From Bradyrhizobium septentrionale (GTDB lineage Bacteria > Pseudomonadota > Alphaproteobacteria > Rhizobiales > Xanthobacteraceae), in NCBI RefSeq assembly GCF_011516645.4, contig NZ_CP088285.1, forward strand, positions 2,188,501-2,252,500: 64,000 bases of DNA, written 5' to 3'. The notes under the pieces are model-generated. The model ran no database searches. It was not told where the DNA came from and was given only the letters and a program-made list of their open reading frames with translations. A program made the translations under genes and the position numbers. Below, one piece after another: positions 16,617-24,164 of this stretch (position 1 is its first letter; each line of letters opens with the position of its first letter).

Positions 16617-16709
16617 GAACGTAGGATGGGCAAAGGCGCGAAGCGACGTGCCCACCATTCACGTCGCGCTCGCGATGGTAGGCACGCTAACGTTTCGCCC
16701 ACCGTATGA
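16617..16709. repeat. GTAGGATGGGCAAAGGCGCG-type repeat
   Basis: A genus-typical unit starting GTAGGATGGGCAAAGGCGCG and closing with a CGCCCACC end; a 5' fragment of the same unit lies at 16318-16345. Confidence 0.6.
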
Positions 16710-16761
16710 TGTTGGCTTTCGCCAGGACGACAGAGAAATAGATTGCACGAGAAACATCCAC

Positions 16762-16883
16762 GTCGTCCCGGCGAAGGCCGGGACCCATACTCCGCGGCGG
16801 ATGTTGTGAATGGGACTCGTCATTCCGGCGACGCGCAACGACCGGCATTTGGGGTTATGGGTCCCGGCCTTCGCCGGGACGAC
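16762..16883. repeat. GTCGTCCCGGCGAAGGCCGGGACC bipartite repeat, copy 1
   Basis: The left arm GTCGTCCCGGCGAAGGCC is repeated inverted at the right end (GGCCTTCGCCGGGACGAC), and each arm is itself a hairpin. Copy 2 is at 35316-35437. Confidence 0.8.
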
Positions 16884-16938
16884 ACTGAATTTATTGCACG
16901 ATCCAGCGCAATGACGCGGTGGAGGCAGCTTCCTTACG

Positions 16939-19155
16939 CTATGCCGCCGTCGCGACACGCTGCGCCTTCAGCAGGCTGATGACCTCGGCGTTCGGCCACG
17001 CCCGGCTGAACAGAAAGCCCTGGCCCTCGTGGCAGCCTTCGGCGCGCAGGCAGCTCAACTCCGCCTCGGTCTCGACGCCCTCGGCGGTGATGGTGACGCC
17101 GAGCCCGATGCCGAGGCTAACGATCGAACGCACGATCGCCTGCGCGTCGGGGTTCGCGCCGAGGTCGCGCACGAACGACTGGTCGATCTTGATCTTGTCG
17201 AACGGGAAGCTGCGCAGATAGCTGAGGCTCGAATAGCCGGTGCCGAAATCGTCCATCGACATCCGCACCCCGAGCGCGCGCAGCGCATGCAGCGTCGCCA
17301 GCACCTGGCTGCTCTTCTCGAGCAGCAGCGTCTCGGTGATTTCGAGCTCGAGCCGCCGCGCCGGCAGGCCGGATTGCCGCAGCGCGTCGGTGATCAGCGC
17401 CAGCAGATTGCCGGTGCGGAATTGCAGCGGCGACAGATTGACCGCGACGCGCACGTCATCGGGCCATTGCGCCGCATCTATGCAGGCGCGATGCAGCATC
17501 AGCGAGCCCAATGGGTTGATCAGGCCGGTCTCCTCGGCCACCGGAATGAACTCGCCGGGCGAGATCATGCCGCGTTCCGGATGCGGCCAGCGTACCAGGG
17601 CCTCGAAGCCGGTGATGCGTCCGCTCGCGAGATCGACCAGCGGCTGGTAATAGGGCCGCAGGCCTTCGTTCTGGATCGCATCGCGCAGATCGATCTCGAT
17701 CTTGCGGCGGCTCTGGGCGCGCGCGTCCATCTCGGCCTCGAAGAACGAGAAGGTGCCGCGGAATTCGCTCTTGGCGCGCGACAATGCCATGTCGGCGCTC
17801 TTCAACAGCTTTTCGGAATCCTCGCCATCGCCGGGCGACATCGCGATCCCGATGCTGGCGCCGATCACCACCGAATGTCCCTCGAGCAGATAGGGCTCGC
17901 CGATCGCATCCAGGATCCGCCGTGCCAGCAGCACCGCGTCCTCAGGCCGCATCACGCCGCCCTGCACGATGGTGAATTCATCGGAGTTGAGACGCGCCAG
18001 CGCATCTTCCTCGCGCAGCGTCGAGCGCAGGCGCTTGGCGACCCCACGCAACAGCTTGTCGCCGATGCCGTGGCCGAGCGTCTCGTTGACCGCCTTGAAA
18101 TTGTCGAGCCCGAGGATCAGCACCGCAACCTTGTCGGTCGAGCGGCGGGTGTGCTGCAGCATCTCGTCCATCTGCTGACGCAGCAGGTTGCGGTTGGGCA
18201 GCCCGGTCAGGCTGTCGTGTTGGGCCATGAAGGCGAGCCGCGCCTCGGCGCGCTTGCGCTCGGTGATGTCCATCAGCGCGAGCAGCATCGCCGGCTGGTC
18301 GCCATGCATCAGTTGGCGCGAATAGATCGCAAGGTCGATCAGCGTGCCGTCCGCGCGTACATGCTTCCAGGTCCGCACCGCCTGCTCGTCGCTGCTGCGG
18401 CCGGCGGCCCAGGGCAGCTCAGTATCGAACGCCTGCAGGCTCCTGATCGTCATTCGCTCGAATTCGGCACGGACGTAGCCGTAATGCGCGATCGCGGCGT
18501 CGTTGACGGCGAGGATCCGTTCGCCGTCGAGCGCACACAGGATCATCGGCACCGGATTGCCGTCGAACAGCAGGCGGAACGACGCTTCGCGCTGCTTCAG
18601 TTCGGTGATGTCGACGCGCAGACCGACGATGCCGCCATCGGCGGTCAGCCGCTCCTCGATCAATACCACGCGGCCGTCGGCCAGCACCTGCTCGTGCCGC
18701 TCGCCCGGCTGATACATCTTCTTGACCCGTTCGGCGATCCACTCTTCCTCACGGCCTTTGGCCTCGGGATAATCGCCGCGTGCGACGCCGATGCGGATGG
18801 TGTCTTCCAGGCGCGCACCGTACTCGAACAGATCGGAGCTGCGCTGGTAGATTTCCGAGTATTTCTTGTTCCAGAGCGTGTAGCGGCCCTCGGGGTCCAG
18901 GAACACGATGCCCTGCGGCAGGATGTCGATCGCCTCGCGCAATCGCGCGTTCGACTTGCGCGCCTCGGCGATCGCGGCCTCAGCCTGCGCGCGCTGGCGC
19001 ACCAGCTCGCCGATCTCGACGGCAGGGCGGCGCGAGCAGCCCGACACTTTCGGCACCGCCTGGGGCCGGCGCCCCCGGGAGCGGGCCGGTTTGGCCTGGT
19101 TTGGTTTCTTGATCTTCTTCGGCCGCATCATCGGTATCGCACGCCCCACGCGCAT
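16939..19155 (-). CDS. PAS-PAS-GGDEF-EAL protein; cyclic-di-GMP phosphodiesterase likely
   Basis: 738 residues. A basic N-terminal tail and short coiled coil (about 45-70) are followed by a PAS_7-like domain (about 70-185), a second PAS (about 190-300), GGDEF (about 310-465) and EAL (about 475-725). The cyclase motif reads LNSDEF instead of GGDEF, so cyclase activity is probably lost. The EAL domain keeps EALVRW, the DDFGTGYSS loop and KIDQSFV, so c-di-GMP hydrolysis is likely. No membrane span; cytoplasmic, sensing through PAS. The ATG at 19155 is used; an ATG 8 codons later is possible. Confidence 0.9.
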   Translation of the reverse strand: MRVGRAIPMMRPKKIKKPNQAKPARSRGRRPQAVPKVSGCSRRPAVEIGELVRQRAQAEAAIAEARKSNARLREAIDILPQGIVFLDPEGRYTLWNKKYSEIYQRSSDLFEYGARLEDTIRIGVARGDYPEAKGREEEWIAERVKKMYQPGERHEQVLADGRVVLIEERLTADGGIVGLRVDITELKQREASFRLLFDGNPVPMILCALDGERILAVNDAAIAHYGYVRAEFERMTIRSLQAFDTELPWAAGRSSDEQAVRTWKHVRADGTLIDLAIYSRQLMHGDQPAMLLALMDITERKRAEARLAFMAQHDSLTGLPNRNLLRQQMDEMLQHTRRSTDKVAVLILGLDNFKAVNETLGHGIGDKLLRGVAKRLRSTLREEDALARLNSDEFTIVQGGVMRPEDAVLLARRILDAIGEPYLLEGHSVVIGASIGIAMSPGDGEDSEKLLKSADMALSRAKSEFRGTFSFFEAEMDARAQSRRKIEIDLRDAIQNEGLRPYYQPLVDLASGRITGFEALVRWPHPERGMISPGEFIPVAEETGLINPLGSLMLHRACIDAAQWPDDVRVAVNLSPLQFRTGNLLALITDALRQSGLPARRLELEITETLLLEKSSQVLATLHALRALGVRMSMDDFGTGYSSLSYLRSFPFDKIKIDQSFVRDLGANPDAQAIVRSIVSLGIGLGVTITAEGVETEAELSCLRAEGCHEGQGFLFSRAWPNAEVISLLKAQRVATAA

Positions 19156-19479
19156 TCCAGCTCGGCGATATTTCTGCGATAAGTCTCTGAAAAATTGGTA
19201 TCTCTTGGCGAAGCGCTGCGCTGTATGAGATATCAGGGCATGCCTGCTTTGCAGGCGAGTTCACGCCACGCGCGAGTTGCCGGCGGTGTGCAAGCGACGA
19301 ACAGCGCAGATTTGCAGCGTGGGAGCGCCGAACCGTGGTGAAGGAAGCGTAAATCAGCGCGCGAATGCCCAATGAATGCGCCGAAAGCGCTGCAACCGCA
19401 TCAATCTTTGCCAGCATGTGACAGGGTTATTGCAGGGTTAAGGCGCTGCGCGCTTCAGCCCGTCTGCGTGCCATGCGGG
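19156..19479. other. Non-coding gap
   Basis: About 320 bp upstream of the PAS-GGDEF-EAL gene; no gene or clear signal seen. Confidence 0.4.
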
Positions 19480-19586
19480 CTAGAGTATTTTCGGTTCTGA
19501 TTGAATCAGAACCGAAGCTCCAGCTTTTTGTTTTGACGCGTTTTCTTCACGCGAACCGGTGTCCACTTCGCTCGAAAGCGCTCTAG
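19480..19586. repeat. CTAGAG...GCTCTAG repeat (GACGCGTTTTCTTCACGCG type), copy 1
   Basis: Contains TCGGTTCTGATT/AATCAGAACCGA arms, then GACGCGTTTTCTTCACGCG and CCACTTCGCTCGAAA, and ends CTCTAG. The CTA at 19583-19585 is the TAG stop of the L,D-transpeptidase gene on the other strand. Other copies are at 25609-25712 and 28979-29082. Confidence 0.8.
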
Positions 19587-20017
19587 TTGGTGATCTGGAT
19601 CCGCGTGCCGCCGCGGCCGTTGCGCTCGACCAGCCCATAGAGCTGTGCTGCGTGCGAGGGATGCAGGCGCACGCAGCCATGCGAGGCCGGCCCGCCGAGA
19701 CGCGTGAGCTCGTAGGTGCCATGGATGGCAAAGCCGCGATGGAAGAAGATCGAGTGCGGCATCGGCGAGTTGTAATACTTCCGCGAGTACCAGCGGCGCG
19801 CCAACATCTGCGGACGGAAGACTCCGCTCGGCGTGCCATAGCCGCGGCGGCCGGTCGACACCGGCCAGTTGTAGCGCGTCGCGCCGTCGACGCTGACCGC
19901 CATGCGCTGGGCTGATTTATCGATGTGAACGACGAGGTCGGCCCGCGCCGGAGACAAAGCCAATGTCGACGCGGCGATCGCGGCGGCAAATGCCAGCCGT
20001 ACGCATACGCTTGTCAT
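19583..20017 (-). CDS. L,D-transpeptidase (YkuD domain)
   Basis: 144 residues. Signal peptide about 1-26 (VRLAFAAAIAASTLALSPARA), then a short YkuD catalytic domain. The catalytic motif HGTYELTRLGGPASHGCVRL holds the active Cys (about 114) with the preceding conserved His and Gly. It forms or attaches 3-3 cross-links in periplasmic peptidoglycan. The frame is open far upstream across the next gene, but export signal and size place the start at the ATG at 20017. The stop codon is supplied by a genus repeat. Divergent from a murein endopeptidase gene, so the pair may remodel the wall together (inference). Confidence 0.87.
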   Translation of the reverse strand: MTSVCVRLAFAAAIAASTLALSPARADLVVHIDKSAQRMAVSVDGATRYNWPVSTGRRGYGTPSGVFRPQMLARRWYSRKYYNSPMPHSIFFHRGFAIHGTYELTRLGGPASHGCVRLHPSHAAQLYGLVERNGRGGTRIQITN

Positions 20018-20212
20018 AATGACGCCTACCCTGAAATTATTGCGGGCATGATGTCGCCTGCAACGCGTGCTTGTAAAGTGGCGCGGCTCACATGCGCGCC
20101 AGGAAGCCGCGGGTAATCTTAATCCGGCTTGTGGGCGATCAAGCAAATGGGATGAATGCGCGGTTCGCCTGGTTCGAATCCATGCTAGCCTCGCGTATTC
20201 AGAGTGATCCGA

Positions 20213-21160
20213 ATGACACCCCGCCTTCGTCTGATCCCGCTCCTGATCCCAATCCTCGTCGCCTGCACCATCTCCGCGCGGGCGCAGGACAAGGGCTCGC
20301 TCACTCCGCAGCCATTGCCGCCGCTCGCTAACCCTAACGATCCAAAGATCGGGGCGAAGGAGCTGTTCGCACGCAAGGTGCTGCCCGCGGCGATGCCGAC
20401 GCGATCGATCGGCGGCTACACCAAGGGCTGCCTTGCCGGCGCTGCGCAGATGCCGCTCAACGGCGACACCTGGCAGGTGATGCGCTTGTCGCGCAACCGC
20501 TACTGGGGTCACCCCGACATGATCGCACTCTTGAAGCGGCTCGCGGCCAACGCGCACAAGGATGCCGGTTGGCCGGGCATCCTGGTCGGCGATATCGGCC
20601 AGCCGCGCGGCGGCCCTGCACTCACCGGTCACGCCAGCCACCAAATCGGGCTCGACGCCGATATCTGGCTGACGCCGATGCCGGATCGCAAATTGTCGCG
20701 CGAGGATCGTGAGGAGATGTCGGCGGTGATGATGGTGCGCGACGACCGGCTCGATATCGATCCGCGCGTGTTCACACCGGCTCACGTGCTCGTCATCCGC
20801 GATGCGGCGCGGGAGCCGGCGGTGCAGCGCATCTTCGTCAATCCCGCCATCAAGAAAGCACTGTGCCGCGACGCCAAGGGCGACCGCAGCTGGCTGTCGA
20901 AGGTCCGGCCGTGGTGGGGCCACGACTACCATTTCCACATCCGCATGCGATGCCCGTCCGGCAGCCCCGAATGCGAGGGACAGAAGCCGCAGTCGGAAGG
21001 CGAAGGCTGCAAGCCATCCGACCTCGCCTACTGGTTCAAGGATTCGGTGCTGCATCCGAAGCCTCCGCCGAAGCCGCCGAAACCGCGCCCGCCGACGACG
21101 CTGGCGCAGTTGCCGGCGGACTGCAAGGCGGTGCTGAACGCAGCTGACGCCAAGCAGTAG
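20213..21160 (+). CDS. mepA: Penicillin-insensitive murein endopeptidase
   Basis: 315 residues from the ATG at 20213 (a GTG at 20204 is possible). Signal peptide about 1-24 (LIPLLIPILVACTISARA). The peptidase M74 domain has the zinc motif GHASHQIGLDADIW (His and Asp ligands) and the second site WWGHDYHFHIRM. Cys pairs (GCLAG, LCRDA, RCPSGSPEC, GCKPS) would form disulfides. It cuts D-Ala-mDAP cross-links in the periplasm. The C-terminus is extended by a Pro/Lys repeat PKPPPKPPKPRPP, then a short tail with one Cys. Confidence 0.92.
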   Translation: MTPRLRLIPLLIPILVACTISARAQDKGSLTPQPLPPLANPNDPKIGAKELFARKVLPAAMPTRSIGGYTKGCLAGAAQMPLNGDTWQVMRLSRNRYWGHPDMIALLKRLAANAHKDAGWPGILVGDIGQPRGGPALTGHASHQIGLDADIWLTPMPDRKLSREDREEMSAVMMVRDDRLDIDPRVFTPAHVLVIRDAAREPAVQRIFVNPAIKKALCRDAKGDRSWLSKVRPWWGHDYHFHIRMRCPSGSPECEGQKPQSEGEGCKPSDLAYWFKDSVLHPKPPPKPPKPRPPTTLAQLPADCKAVLNAADAKQ

Positions 21161-21308
21161 CATACAAGCAATAACATCTTCGTCAGGCGGCTATGCCGGC
21201 CGGCTCGAACTGCGTTATGATCTGATGCCGTCGCGCCGTAAGCGCGTACGAGCGATGGGATCGGGGCCGCTGATCTGTTTCATCCGTCATCATCTTAATG
21301 GACCAGAC

Positions 21309-21814
21309 ATGCGCAAATCGCTCCTCGCCGCATCGCTCCTGCTCGTCTCGGCTCCCGCTTTCGCGGCGGAAGAGCCGAGCGGCTGCGACAAGTTCAAATG
21401 GTCGATCGACCGCGCACGCGCCGCGCTCACCGCGCCCGATCGCGCCAAGCTCGCCTCCGGCAGCGAGCAGACCGCACTGCCGTCGACCGCCGTCACGCTG
21501 GCGCTGGTCACGCCCGGCGACGCCAAATTGCCGACGCCGCCGGAGCGCGCGCCGAAGGACGGCACCTTCGCCGGCTTCACCAGCTTCAAGGCCGCGAAGG
21601 CCGGGCTTTATACGGTCAGCCTCTCGGCCGGGGCCTGGGTCGACCTGGTGCAGGACGGCATTTCCTGAAGCCGAAGGCGTTCAGCGGCGCCACCGATTGC
21701 GACGGTATCCGCAAAACCATGAAATACGACCTCGCCGCCAGCCCCTTCGTGCTCCAGGTCAGCGGCTCAAAAGAGAACTCGCTGTCGATCGCGATCCAAC
21801 CGGCGGATGAATAG
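21309..21814 (+). pseudogene. Secreted protein gene with a one-base deletion
   Basis: The start ATG at 21309 gives a signal peptide (MRKSLLAASLLLVSAPAFAA) and a conserved mature part (CDKFKWSIDRARAALTAP…WVDLVQDG). This frame stops at 21666-21668. The continuation FLKPKAFSGATDCDGIRKTMKYD…IQPADE is in the -1 frame and runs to the stop at 21812-21814. Loss of one base near 21659-21662 (for example one C before ATTTCCTG) explains it; restored, the product is about 168 residues. No slippery heptamer is present, so programmed frameshifting is unlikely. It could be a recent mutation or a sequencing error. Confidence 0.75.
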
Positions 21815-21879
21815 GGCACCCGGTTAGACAAACGGTCGCCTTTACCGTAAGCCTCAGCCTGCTATGTTTGCAGTGCGAT

Positions 21880-21909
21880 ATCCCTGAGGACCGTAAGTCC
21901 TTCGGGGAT
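21880..21909 (+). promoter_or_regulatory. 5' leader hairpin upstream of modA
   Basis: ATCCCTGAGGAC (21880-21891) pairs with GTCCTTCGGGGAT (21897-21909) across a 5-base CGTAA loop; one wobble/bulge. About 100 bp before the modA start. It does not match the ModE palindrome or a Moco riboswitch that I can recognise; role unknown. Confidence 0.35.
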
Positions 21910-22006
21910 CAGCGGAACAGCGCTTCCGTCCGTCGCAGGCCAGACTTCACCCAACGCCTGATTTGCGCGTGCTGGTTCGCGCGCGAGTTCGCACGGAGCG
22001 CTTTCC

Positions 22007-22792
22007 ATGTCACGACTTGCCGGACTTTTCACTGCCTTCATCATCCTGCTCGGCGCGATCCATTCGCCCGCGCGCGCCGAGGACAAGACGCTCACCGTCT
22101 TTGCCGCCGCCTCGATGAAGAACGCGCTCGACGACATCGACGCGGCCTACACCGCCAAGACCGGCGTCAAGATCAGCGCCAGCTATGCCGCGAGCTCGGC
22201 ATTGGCAAAACAGATCGAGCAGGGCGCGCCGGCCGACGTGTTCGTCTCCGCCGACACCGACTGGATGGACTACGCGATCAAGCAGAAGAACATCAATGAG
22301 CAGACCCGGGTCAACCTGCTCGGCAACTCGATCGTACTGATCGCGCCGAAGGATTCCAAGATCGACAACGTCAACATCGGACCCGGCTTCGATATCGCCA
22401 AGCTCGCCGGCGACGGCAGGATCGCGACCGGCGACGTCAAGGCGGTGCCGGTCGGCAAATACGCCAAGGCTGCGCTCGAGAAGCTCGGCGCCTGGCAGGC
22501 GGCGGAGCCGAAATTCGCGATGGCCGACAGCGTGCGCGCGGCACTGACGCTGGTGGCGCGCGGCGAAGCCGTGCTCGGCATCGTCTATTCGACCGACGCC
22601 AAGGTCGAGCCCGGCGTCAAGATCGTCGGCACCTTCCCGGCCGACAGCCATCCGGCCATCATCTATCCGGTCGCGGCGACCACGACCGCGAAGCCGGAGA
22701 CCGCGGAGTATCTCGCCTTCCTGCGTTCGTCCGCAGCGAAGACGATCCTCGAGAAATATGGCTTCAAGTTCCTGATCAGCCCGACGACCTGA
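22007..22792 (+). CDS. modA: Molybdate ABC transporter, periplasmic binding protein
   Basis: 261 residues. Signal peptide MSRLAGLFTAFIILLGAIHSPARA, then a ModA fold starting LTVFAAASMKNALDDI with the anion-binding SASYAASSALAKQIEQG and PADVFVSAD segments. ADSVRAALTLVARGEAVLGIVYSTDA is the typical second-lobe signature. It binds molybdate or tungstate in the periplasm and delivers it to ModBC. First gene of modABC; spacing to modB is 2 bp. Confidence 0.95.
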   Translation: MSRLAGLFTAFIILLGAIHSPARAEDKTLTVFAAASMKNALDDIDAAYTAKTGVKISASYAASSALAKQIEQGAPADVFVSADTDWMDYAIKQKNINEQTRVNLLGNSIVLIAPKDSKIDNVNIGPGFDIAKLAGDGRIATGDVKAVPVGKYAKAALEKLGAWQAAEPKFAMADSVRAALTLVARGEAVLGIVYSTDAKVEPGVKIVGTFPADSHPAIIYPVAATTTAKPETAEYLAFLRSSAAKTILEKYGFKFLISPTT

Positions 22793-22794
22793 GC

Positions 22795-23490
22795 GTGTTT
22801 GAGATCTCGCCGACCGAATGGACGGCGATCCTGCTGTCGCTGCGGGTCGCCATCATCGCAACGCTGGTGGCGACGCCATTTGGAATCGCGCTCGCCTGGC
22901 TGTTGGCGCGGCGCGATTTCTGGGGCAAGTCGCTGCTCGATGCCGCCGTGCATCTGCCGCTTGTGCTGCCGCCGGTCGTCACGGGTTATCTCCTGCTGCT
23001 GACCTTCGGCAAGCGCGGCCTGGTCGGCGGCTGGCTGGCCGATCATCTCGGCATCGTGTTCGCGTTCCGCTGGACTGGCGCGGCGCTGGCCTGCGGCGTG
23101 ATGTCGTTTCCGCTGCTGGTGCGGCCGATCCGTCTCTCGATCGAGGCGGTCGATCGCCGCCTCGAGCAGGCCGCCGAAACGCTCGGCGCGGCGCCGTGGC
23201 GGGTATTCGCAACGGTGACGCTGCCGCTCGCTTTGCCGGGCGTGCTGGCCGGGATGGTGCTCGGCTTTGCCAAGGCGATCGGCGAGTTCGGCGCCACCAT
23301 CACCTTCGTCTCCAACATCCCCGGCGAAACCCAGACCATCTCGTCGGCGATCTATTCGCTGATCCAGACGCCGGACGGCGACACCGCCGCCGCGCGGCTC
23401 GTGATCATCTCGGTCGTGCTCGCGGTCGGCGCGCTGATCGCCGCCGAAGTGTTCGCGCGCCGCGCCACCGCGCGCCTGCACGGGCAATAG
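22795..23490 (+). CDS. modB: Molybdate ABC transporter permease
   Basis: 231 residues from the GTG at 22795, 2 bp after the modA stop. About 5-6 membrane helices, with the ABC permease EAA loop EQAAETLGAAPWRVFATVTLPLALPGVLAGMVLGFAKAIGEFGAT-like segment seen at residues 122-165. It forms the homodimeric membrane channel for molybdate. The start is close to the family's usual N-terminus (FEISPTEWTAILLSLRVA). Confidence 0.95.
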   Translation: MFEISPTEWTAILLSLRVAIIATLVATPFGIALAWLLARRDFWGKSLLDAAVHLPLVLPPVVTGYLLLLTFGKRGLVGGWLADHLGIVFAFRWTGAALACGVMSFPLLVRPIRLSIEAVDRRLEQAAETLGAAPWRVFATVTLPLALPGVLAGMVLGFAKAIGEFGATITFVSNIPGETQTISSAIYSLIQTPDGDTAAARLVIISVVLAVGALIAAEVFARRATARLHGQ

Positions 23491-23492
23491 CG

Positions 23493-24164
23493 ATGCTGCG
23501 CGTCGACATCACCAAACAGCTCGGCGAGTTTACGCTTGCGGCATCGTTCACCAGCGAGGGCCGCGTCACCGGCCTGTTCGGCGCGTCCGGCTCCGGCAAG
23601 ACCTCGCTGATCAACACCATCGCGGGGCTGTTGCGCCCGGACCGCGGCACGATCGTGATCGACGGCGAGACCGTCGACGACACCGCCGCCGGCATCCACG
23701 TGCCGACCTGGCGCCGTCGCATCGGCTACGTCTTCCAGGACGCACGGCTGTTTCCGCATCTCGATATCAGGCAGAACCTCGACTACGGCCGCCGCATGAA
23801 CGGCCTCGCCGAGGATCCCGCGCAACACAAGCGCGTCGTTGACCTGCTCGACATCGGCGCCCTGCTCGACCGCCGCCCCGGAAAACTCTCCGGCGGCGAG
23901 CGCCAGCGCATCGCGCTCGGCCGCGCGCTGTTGTCGAAGCCGCGGCTGTTGCTGCTGGACGAGCCGCTGGGCGCGCTCGACGAAAGCCGCAAGCTCGAGA
24001 TCCTGCCCTATCTGGTGCGGCTGCGGGACGAGGCCGGCGTCCCCATGGTCTATGTCAGCCACGACGCGGCCGAGCTGCGCCAGCTCGCCACCCAGATCGT
24101 GATGCTGCGCCGCGGCCAGGTGACCGCGTTCGGCGGTGTCAAGGTGCTGACATCTGGCGCCTAG
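23493..24164 (+). CDS. modC: Molybdate ABC transporter ATP-binding protein lacking TOBE domain
   Basis: 223 residues. Walker A GASGSGKT (about 31-38), signature LSGGERQRIALGRALL, Walker B LLLLDEPLGALDE, and H-loop VYVSHDAAE. Standard ModC is about 350 residues with a C-terminal molybdate-binding TOBE domain; here the protein ends right after the ABC domain (LRRGQVTAFGGVKVLTSGA). The TAG stop lies in the CTAG that an IS1182-type element duplicated. The same CTAG begins the genus repeat found on the other side, so the short form predates the insertion. ATPase function should be intact; TOBE-based regulation is absent. Confidence 0.92.
   Translation: MLRVDITKQLGEFTLAASFTSEGRVTGLFGASGSGKTSLINTIAGLLRPDRGTIVIDGETVDDTAAGIHVPTWRRRIGYVFQDARLFPHLDIRQNLDYGRRMNGLAEDPAQHKRVVDLLDIGALLDRRPGKLSGGERQRIALGRALLSKPRLLLLDEPLGALDESRKLEILPYLVRLRDEAGVPMVYVSHDAAELRQLATQIVMLRRGQVTAFGGVKVLTSGA

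Noticed and set aside
17029..19182. 717-codon ORF antisense to the PAS-GGDEF-EAL gene
   Set aside because: Same bias effect; composition is Gln/Arg/His/Ala-rich, no domains, and the minus-strand protein is clear.
20165..20185. tRNA-like GGTTCGAATCC
   Set aside because: Only three base pairs form in the T stem and no cloverleaf is found upstream.
20018..21163. Upstream extension of the L,D-transpeptidase frame
   Set aside because: It is the antisense of mepA; the signal peptide at 20017 fixes the true start.
24161..24164. IS insertion as the cause of modC truncation
   Set aside because: The duplicated CTAG belongs to the repeat on the far side, so the stop codon existed before the IS arrived.
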